From Proteles cristata cristata (taxonomy: Eukaryota; Chordata; Mammalia; Carnivora; Hyaenidae), in contig JAESUZ010005462.1 of the NCBI GenBank assembly GCA_017311185.1, forward strand, positions 620,001 through 684,000: a stretch of DNA of 64,000 nt, read 5' to 3'. The notes beneath the pieces are model-generated. The model did no database searches. It was not told the DNA's origin and saw only the letters and a program-made list of their open reading frames with translations. How positions within the stretch are numbered: the stretch's first letter is position 1; every line of letters begins with the position of its first letter. Shown here in pieces: positions 56,471 to 64,000 of the stretch. The translations under genes and the position numbers were made by a program.

Positions 56471-57779
56471 CCTCTCAGCCATGAGGGCACATTTATATTT
56501 GTAGTGATTTCACATTGTTAAATACAAATACAATGTGTCTTTTGAGCACTAACATACAATTGTTTTCAGAGGTGAAAGGTCGTAATGACTCACTAGACCA
56601 ATGCATTTTCCAAAGCCTTTTGAAAAATACCATTTACATAATAGGCTTTTACAATTGGTATATTCTTTTCATTTCTCAGTATAGTGTCTATAACTATTCT
56701 AGGGTGCCTAAATTAATAGAAATCAGTTTTTATGTTTCTGGAGCTTCTTTTGTCAACATTGAACCCTCCCAGAGCATCAGGATATCAGGACTTAAATGTT
56801 AGCTCTCTATGTGGAAGTCCCAACAATTCTCAGCCCTAAAACTTGTATTTGTAGCTTCAGCTATGAGTGGGAGCTTTGCCACTGGAACAGCAGAAGGCAA
56901 AGGATCAGAATGCTGGCCACTGCAGCAATCAGAACTGAAGGGAGCTGCCCAAACAGAATGCTGGTAACAGCCTTGCCAAGATCCATATCCCAAATGATCC
57001 TTCACACCTGACTCTTTCTACTCCTCTCACTTTCCAATTCACGTGTGGCCTGAGTGCACCAAGTTGACAAATCTGAATGGCAACGCAATATGGGAAATAC
57101 AACTTTCATCTTTCTGGCCTTGGTAGGGTGGGTTGACACACTGCCAGGAAGCCAGAACGGATGCTGGGAGCTGGTCTGTGGAACCCACTGCAGCCCTACT
57201 ATTAGGCAATTCAACATCTACATACACCACTGCTTCTGTGGTGAACTTCTCACCAGCAACAGTAGTAACATGCTTCCCTCACATAATGCAACTATTGATG
57301 TACAAATATGTTCATCCTTTCCTTAAGAGAAGATAACCCAACTCCTCTCCTGATAGCCTTTGGCATCTGGCAATGTTCTCTCCTCCAGTTCAGTTCCAAT
57401 CCTATTTTAATTTCCCAAATCCAAACATCAAAATACAACAGTTAACAACCAACAATATACTCTATCCAAAATAGCAGAGGAAAAAGTGAGGAGAAAAGGA
57501 AAATTGCTTAATATGCATACTAGTTGGTTAGTTCATACCTAACAGAGAAACAAAACACAAAAGAAGTTATTATAGTATTATAATGGGCCAGAAGTCCACA
57601 GTTAGTATGTATAAATTCCTCTACTACCCATTCTATTTTTTTTTTTTTTTGCCTTAATTCACAGCTTCACTTTATTGGGATTCTTTACCTATAGATTGAT
57701 GGAAACCTTTATATATGAGGGGTTTGAGATCTGGTGGATTTATATGACTATTGCAAATGGTCTATAAGATTAATAGTGA
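56471..57779. other. Unassigned DNA, possibly the 3' side of the ERVL remnant
   Basis: No gene recognised. A T15 run lies at 57636-57650. Being downstream of the minus-strand ERVL pol, it could include decayed dUTPase-side or LTR sequence, but I could not align it. Frames at 56515-57336 have no recognisable domain. Confidence 0.35.
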
Positions 57780-60650
57780 GGTTTGCTGTCCCACTTACTG
57801 TATACTGGATGTATTTATCACTGGTTGAAGACACATCCAATCTCCTTTAAGGCAGCAGTGTGGACTCACAGAGTGTTGTCTCTCACTTGGTGCTGTGACT
57901 TTTCCATAGACCATTCCACATTCTTTAAGATTGGCCACTTCTCAGGGTTGAGAAACATAGTAAAACTAGTTTGCTCCTTGGGAAAAGCCATGGACTCTCT
58001 TCTTTTGGTGTAAAATGAAATTCCTTGGTCAGAAGCAAAGTTAAGTAGAATACCAGATGAAACATAATTCAGTCAGCCCATTGATGATGTCTTCAGAAGA
58101 AGTAAAGAATTTTGAAAGTATCTTCTCTCATGAGGAAGAAACATTTCCTCCTCTATCATGAAAGGAATTTAATACTATCAACTTTTCACCAGGTGACTGG
58201 CTGTTCCTCCCAGGTGTGGGTGACTGGAGAAAGAGACTGAATGGCATCCACAGACTGGGCCATGCTACCTACCTCTGCTGAGGGATCTTTTGGTGAATAT
58301 TACATGAGATAAGATTCTCCATGCTCTGGGACTTTTTTGAGAGTTCCAGCCACAAATATTTATCCTAAACCTCCATGTCAGTAATTCTCTTATTCTGAGC
58401 TTTACATGTCCTAACCCATCTGGCTAAGCATCCAGACACTGCTTACAAATTAATGTAGATCTGGATATCCAGCCTCCTTTCCTTCCAGGTAAAGTGGAAA
58501 TCAGATGCACCACTCAAAATTCTGCCCTTGAGACAACTTCTCTTCCCCATCGTGCTTCAGAGCCATTTCTCTTTTGGGGATATAATGCTATAGTGGCCCT
58601 CCTCTTGATAGGGAAAACTATGGCCGACAGGACTGATAGGGGAATTTCAGTTTCCGCTGGAAGACTCCCCTTCTGGGTTCTTCCTGTCTGGCTTGCCATG
58701 TGACAACTAATGCAGAAGTAATAGAATATAATTGTCCCCCATGCTTATGCTCAGGACTCAGCTCTCTGGACAGTGATCTCCTCTGAGCCCGCTGGTGTGA
58801 AATAAACCTCCTGCCTTCCAAGATCCCCAAGTGCCGCTTCGTTCACTGCTGGGTGATCCAGACCAGGTTCCATAACACTCTGACCAGAATCCACACATCA
58901 TGCAGAACTATCTGCAGATTAATATCAAGTTTTCTTCCTCAGTCATCTGGTCCTGTTATATCACCTATGAGGTCATAGGTGTAGATTGAAAGATAGCTGG
59001 TGATACTATAGAACTGGATGCCATGGGACAAGATGCCACTTGTGAATGTTATTATACTTTCAAGACCAGCTCAGGTCCAGTTTGGATATTTCACTGTTAC
59101 TGATGATGAAGTACTTTTGGATATGACTGACTGAGTGGTGGGTGCATAGGTCAAAACAAGTTCATGATGCACAACTCAAGTTTCATGTGCATTCAGACTC
59201 TAAAAGGTACTAGGCAGCAAGGCAACAGCTGCTTCTCAAAGGGACAGACATGGACTTATTCCAAACTCGGGGGACCTGTGATATTTTCTCCACCAGGTCT
59301 TGCTACAGGCTCCATATAGCAGTGTTCTATTGCAGAAATTTTGAGGTACTATATCATAAATCCTAAGTGATAAAGCTTTTTGTACTGTAGCATTAACCAG
59401 CTGGAGGGAAAAAAAGAACTTTTCTTGCTTTGGGCCCCATGCAAAACTGGCAACCTTGTGGTTACCCAGTACATGAGTTGGATTAGTACAACTACATTTG
59501 GAATCAGTTATCTTCATATTAGAAAGATATTAACCAAGCTTTGCACCTCTTAATTAATGGTGGGGGTGCAAAGCACAGAACTTGTATCTAATTTCAGATG
59601 GTATATCCTATCATGCCAGAATGCTATACAATACATTGGAAACTTGATTAAACCACCATACTCTAACATATTTATGGAGTTTATCTCCCACTTTCCAATA
59701 CACTTATCACATCAAAGTATCTAGGTGTCTGCTATTTCCTGCTGTCTTATCAGCATTATATTCTCAATGTAGTGGATTAGTGGTGAGATGTTCTACAGAT
59801 TAAACATGACACAGAGGCATAGAAGTGATGTCATCTTGAGAAAGGCAGTGAAAGTGTATTGCCGTCTCTGCCAGATGACATAAAAATAGTTTTGGTATTC
59901 TCTGCTTATGGTAAAAGGAAGAAGTGTTTTCTGGATCAATAATAGCTATATGCCAAGTTCTAGCACTTATACTGATTTGCTCCAATAAATAGTCTCTATC
60001 TGGAATATCATCTGCAATTAGGATCATCATTTGATTTTATCATGGTCCACTGTGGTTCTCCAAGGCATATGTCTGTCTTCTATACAGGCCAAGAGTGAGT
60101 TGAAAGAGGGTGTGATAGGAGTCCTGAGACCTGCATCTTTCAAATGGTAATCTTCTTTGAAATTTCTCTTTGGATGATAACCTGTGTTTGATTGATTATT
60201 TTAGTTGGATGAGGGATGGTTCCATAGGCCTCCCCTTGAGTCTTCCTGCTGTAATAACCCTCACTCCCCAGGTCAGGGAGACAATGTGGGGATTCCCACA
60301 TATATCTATTTCAAATATACAGTCCAGACACTAGGACAATAACCACAGATGACTTCAAGGATGCATTGAGTCCTCGGAGGGACACACTTGATCTGAAACT
60401 TTTTTTAATCAGGTAAACTTCCTAAGGTCCCCTCTATCTGGTAAACCACAGGGACATTCCTGGCCCCTAGGCATCCCCATTAGCATAGATCCAGAATCCA
60501 GTGACAGGAGAATTAATTTCATATTGGCCAGAGGCCTCTTTTCAAGGTGGCAAAGGGAAGATTAATATTGTGCACTTGTGTCATTGTTACAGCCTCTTTC
60601 TTCAAAGGTGACACATCCTTCATTTTGTGTCTCTGAACCGCCCCTGGAAA
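57780..60650 (-). mobile_element. Decayed ERVL (class III endogenous retrovirus) pol region
   Basis: Minus-strand fragments of an ERVL-type pol follow in the right order. RT palm-like segment at 59800-60030, ending with LSQD in place of the usual L-P-Q-G. RT active-site box reads YIEN (59760-59771). RT thumb/connection segment FAWGPKQEK at 59419-59445. Integrase core with an SDQG box at 58022-58033, followed by the block where the catalytic Glu should lie (57901-57950), which no longer has it. Stops and frameshifts occur throughout. Flanking LTRs were not recognised. Far too decayed to be active; the only use would be any exapted fragment. Confidence 0.85.
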
Positions 60651-60833
60651 TGGGTGTGAGGACATGACTCCCTAATAGTGATGTGAGTCCTCAGTAGCAA
60701 TCAAATGGCTTCTTGCTATCGGACAAAAAGGCTGTTGGCTTATTTCTTTGTTTGGTTAGTTGGGTTTTCTTTGTTTGGCTGGTTAGTTATATGAATTGAG
60801 TAGGACTTGGGTGGATTGCCTAAAACTATTTTT

Positions 60834-60867
60834 TTTTAATTTTTATTTATTTTTAATGCTTTTATTT

Positions 60868-60907
<40 letters not shown>

Positions 60908-61073
60908 ATGAGCAGGGGAGGGTCAGAGAGAGAGGGAGATACAGAATCTGAAGCAGGCTCTAGGGTCTGAGCTGTCAGCACAGAGCCCGATGCGGGGCTC
61001 AAACCCACTAACTGTGAGATCATGACCTGAGCCGAAGTCAGATGCTTAACCGACTGAGCCACCCAGGCACCCC
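60834..61073 (-). mobile_element. Carnivoran SINE with long GA tract
   Basis: Target duplication TGCCTAAAACTATTTT at 60817-60832 and 61074-61089. A GA tract of about 18 units (60871-60906), B-box complement GGGGCTCAAACCCACTAAC and head end CTGAGCCACCCAGGCACCCC. Confidence 0.97.
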
Positions 61074-61170
61074 TGCCTAAAACTATTTTAGCTTTAAGGA
61101 CCTCAGGATCACAGTTCCTCGGCAATGATTTTGTGGCAAGATTTATCAATATGGGTACACTTATTTGAAA

Positions 61171-61255
61171 TTTTATTTTATTTTATTTTATTTTATTTTT
61201 TTATTTTATTTTATTTTATTTTATTTTATTTTATTTTATTTTATATTTTATTTTT
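61171..61255 (+). repeat. (TTTTA)n microsatellite grown from a SINE tail
   Basis: About 16 near-perfect TTTTA units with a few interruptions, directly at the tail side of the next SINE. On the minus strand it is an expanded (TAAAA)n tail. Confidence 0.97.
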
Positions 61256-61433
61256 AGAGATAGAGAGTGCCAGGTGGGGAGGGGACAGAGGGAAAGGGGG
61301 AGAGAGAATCTTAAGCAGGCTCTATCCTTAAGGCAGAGCCCATCACAGGGCCTTATCTCACGACCCTGGGATCATGACCCAAGCCAATATCAAGAGTTGG
61401 ATGCTCAGCTGACTGAGCCACCTAGGTGCCTGG
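61256..61433 (-). mobile_element. Carnivoran SINE with expanded tail
   Basis: Target duplication TTATTTGAAATTTT (61161-61174) and TTATTTGAGATTTT (61434-61447) encloses the TTTTA tract plus this SINE. Body GAGAGTGCCAGGTGGGGAGG and head end CTGAGCCACCTAGGTGCC. Confidence 0.94.
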
Positions 61434-61447
61434 TTATTTGAGATTTT

Positions 61448-62043
61448 TAGATTCTTGAATAGCTAGGGAGGATTCTGCTTGCTGTTTAATTGACAGAAAT
61501 GTAGGTAGAAATTAAGTGAAAATGCCAGAAATTCTTAGACATGTTTAAGAGAAGCATACAAACACAAGGAGATAGAACTATTGGAGTGGATTTATTAACC
61601 TGCTTACCTACCTCCTAATTATGTCTCCAGGATGGCCCAGAGAAATACATCAGTGATGAGGATGCCAGTGCCTTTCAAGGTACTCTCGTGGTTGCCCGCT
61701 GTGGACTGGGGGAAAGGGAAATTGATGCTTCTGAAACAGTTTCTGTGATTTCAGTGGGGAGGATGGGACCTGAGGGAAGATGCCCAGCAGTGAAACTTAA
61801 GCACCAGAGACAAAGTACCATGATTCCTGCCAAGTCCACCGGACCTGAGGGTATTCAGAGGGAATTGACCTGCCTCTATCTTTAGCAGGAGACGATCTAT
61901 CATGGGGTCCCTCCCTGCTTCCTAAATTTCCAGGGAATAATACCACTTGTAATTTATTTCCATCTCAAAATGAAAATAATCTTAATCTCTGGTCCATCTT
62001 TTTCATTGATAAACATTGTACAACACAAAGCTGAAGTTTCCTT
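61448..62043. other. Unassigned intergenic DNA
   Basis: No gene or repeat recognised. The 65-codon frame at 61688-61885 has no recognisable domain. Confidence 0.3.
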
Positions 62044-62205
62044 AGAGCAGACCTTAACAAACTTTTATTTGCATTTGAATCACATGGGATCTTATCAAAA
62101 TATAAATTCTGACTCAGTAGGTCTGGGGTGAATCCTGAGATGCTGCATTTCTCACCAGCTCCAGGTGAGGCTGATGTTGCTGGTCCATGGCTCACATACT
62201 GGATG
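62044..62205 (+). repeat. MER5A-type hAT MITE
   Basis: GCATTTGAATCACATGGGAT, CTGACTCAGTAGGTCTGGGG and AGGTGAGGCTGATGTTGCTG with GTCCATGG follow the MER5A pattern. Confidence 0.85.
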
Positions 62206-63039
62206 GAGGAGAGCTGAGTAGTGGGTCCTGCTTCCCCTCCCCACTCCTGCTGAGCTACTCTGCTGTAACCAGACTAGCTTCTAGCCTTATATTAGATTTC
62301 GTTTGAAACAGAAACAGTTCTAATTTAAAACAGATCTAATTTTTTAAAACACTTGGTCTAGATATTCATAACAGAATTTTGATAAAAACAAAAACAAAAA
62401 CAGATGACCAAGTAACTCCAGTTCCCATTGTTAAGTGAATGGTGAGGAGCTTGACTTTAGGCATTCCTTGCAATTAGAATTTTCACTTACTCAAGAAATA
62501 CTTTTTTGCAAGGCTATTCCACGCAAAGCACTATAAAAGCTGAGATTTTCTAGAACCTGCTTTTGCAAAGTGAAATTCTCCATCTTTGTCCCTCCTGACC
62601 TAAGAACCATGTTCCTTTGTAACTTCATTTACTTTAGCTGCATCACAACCTTCTCTCCCTGGGCCAAGGTCGGGGTTTAGAAGTTGGTACATGTGCCCTC
62701 ATGTTGCCCTGTCTTTCCATTTCAGTTTCCTGCTATAGGGGAAGGCCATCACTGCCCAAGTTCTGAACAGCCAACAAAACATTTCAGATAGAGTTTGCAA
62801 AGACCCCTTTTGAAAAGATAATGTATTTCTGAAGATAAAATTATGAGAATATGAGCAAAGACAGGAGAAGACAGCTTTCAAATAGACCTATCACCTATGC
62901 ATTTGATGTGTTTCTAAATTTTGATAAATGCCAATGACTTTCAATTCCAGAGAGGTAGAATATTTATTGCTGGTTCACCTTCCATTGGTCACAATTCCTA
63001 ACACATTAATGTTGTGTCTTCTCACCTATTAAAATTCTT
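62206..63039. other. Unassigned intergenic DNA
   Basis: No gene or repeat recognised. Confidence 0.3.
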
Positions 63040-63680
63040 TTCAAGCCACACTCAGGGCTCCATTTAAATGTCACCTTCCCTTTGATGTCAGTTTTGACAA
63101 CACTGTTCTTATCAGACATAATTGATCCTTACTCTGCCTTCTTATGTAGTTATGCAGAAGTTCCCAATAGATTTCAAGTATAACAGCACATATACATTTT
63201 TGAAGTAATTTTTATAAAGATATTAGAGTACAGTCTTTGAAGTAACTCAAATAGATCTGGTTAATACCTGTCCATCTTACCTGATAAAATGTTATTTGAT
63301 TATGTATACATTTATTGATGCACTGTATGTCTTTTATTATAACCCTTAATATAGTCCATTTTATATGGTACAGTCTTTCTTTTTTTAAAGTTTATTTATT
63401 TTGAGAGAGCATGAGCAGGGGAAGGGCAGAAAGAAAGGGAGACAGAGAGGATCCCAAGCAGGCTTCACACTGTCAGCACAGAGTCAGATGCAGAGCTCAA
63501 ACTCATGAACTGTGAGATCATGACCTGAGCTGAAATTAAGAGTCAGACATGTCACTGAGCCACCCAGGTGCCTTGGTCCAGTCTTCTTTCTTATAGGTTG
63601 TAAGCTTAGAAGGAAGTGATTATGTCTATTTATTCTTCACATCAAGCCCAATAGATTGCATTGTATGTACAAGCTCCTTA
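63040..63680 (+). repeat. L2 3'-end fragment split by a SINE
   Basis: CTCCATTTAAATGTCACCTT before the SINE, then GGTTGTAAGCTTAGAAGGAA and GTGATTATGTCTATTTATTC after it, match the L2 3' region in order. Diverged. Confidence 0.65.
63382..63573 (-). mobile_element. Carnivoran SINE inside L2
   Basis: Flanks TGGTACAGTCTTTCTT (63366-63381) and TGGTCCAGTCTTCTTT (63574-63589) form a slightly diverged target duplication. Reversed tail, GA tract and head end CTGAGCCACCCAGGTGCC. Confidence 0.94.
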
Positions 63681-64000
63681 GCAGTTCTGTGAAAACCCCA
63701 ACACTCTAAGTGAAATTTTGTGCATACACGTGTGAATACAATTTTATGGGAAAAGGGTGCATAGGTTTCTTTAATTTCTCACAGGAGTCTGAGAACCTAC
63801 AGAAATTAATAACCATGGGCTTAAGAAGTTCATGGTGAGTCAGTCTGTTTATGAAACAAACATCTGTTTGTAATACACATATGTTTGTAGTCCTCATGCA
63901 CTTATTTGTAGGTTTTAAGATTTGGATTTTTTGGTATTAGTTGTACTTGAAATGGGACACATGTAAATTATGTAACTCAATTATTCTATGCTGTGGGATA
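63681..64000. other. Unassigned intergenic DNA
   Basis: No gene or repeat recognised at the window's right edge. Confidence 0.3.

Noticed and set aside
57054..57326. 90-codon frame with several Cys residues, possible secreted peptide
   Set aside because: No signal peptide or cysteine pattern that I recognise. It lies in unassigned DNA beside the ERVL remnant and has overlapping frames on both strands.
1188..61073. Regularly recurring similar units that might suggest a CRISPR-like or satellite array
   Set aside because: The units are dispersed SINEs of about 210 bp with poly(A) tails, target duplications and variable spacing, not direct repeats with spacers.

Overview
This window is mammalian nuclear DNA from a carnivoran, most probably a cat-lineage (feliform/felid) genome. 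The reason is its commonest repeat: about 32 copies of a tRNA-derived SINE whose head reads like 'GGGCGCCTGGGTGGCTCAGT' and whose tail is CT-rich followed by AAATAAATAAA. That is the CAN-SINE (SINEC) structure in the form I know from felids. L1 3' ends carrying the carnivoran 'GAGCACTGGGTGTTATATGG' block agree. I found no intact protein-coding host gene, no exon I can defend, no rRNA or tRNA gene and no prokaryote-type system. The open reading frames are short and mostly lie in repeats.

Layout. 0-8 kb: an ancient MaLR-type LTR (363-701), a SINE, a minus-strand processed pseudogene of SCOC (short coiled-coil protein; 2540-2884), old LTR-like and MIR repeats, a 151-base polypyrimidine tract and a short L1 RT relic. 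8.3-10.5 kb: the 5' region of an old L1 on the minus strand, interrupted by a younger 5'-truncated L1 that itself carries a SINE. 11.2-16.6 kb: a near-full-length plus-strand carnivore L1 with matching target-site duplications but dead ORFs. 16.6-25.3 kb: MER5, MIR, SINEs, two older L1 fragments and a tiny L1 end that appears to carry a 3' transduction. 25.3-33.2 kb: one old L1 spanning 7.8 kb between matching 14-bp target duplications, inflated by at least two later L1 pieces and five SINEs. 33-46 kb: relatively repeat-poor, with SINEs, MER5, MIR and a minus-strand ERVL-type LTR split by a young SINE. 46.3-52.9 kb: a dense block of minus-strand SINEs in two minus-strand L1 remnants. 53.3-64 kb: an ERVL-type LTR, a hAT MITE split by a SINE, a 2.9-kb decayed minus-strand ERVL pol region, and MER5, L2 and SINE copies.

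How the parts relate: this is a stratified record of retrotransposition rather than a set of cooperating genes. The order of insertion can be read from nesting. All four reverse-transcriptase active sites I could locate are mutated (FAGD, FSGD and FVED in three L1s; YIEN in the ERVL), so nothing here can mobilise itself. The four youngest-looking SINEs keep clean target duplications and share a diagnostic pattern.

Limits: repeat family names come from recognition of consensus features, not from a database search, and ends are approximate unless a target-site duplication is given. I did not find a convincing undescribed biological system. The most useful observations are the SCOC retrocopy, the putative L1 3' transduction, the tail-only insertion, the nested L1 with recoverable outer duplications, the young SINE subfamily and a repeat-poor candidate regulatory stretch at 44.3-46.3 kb.
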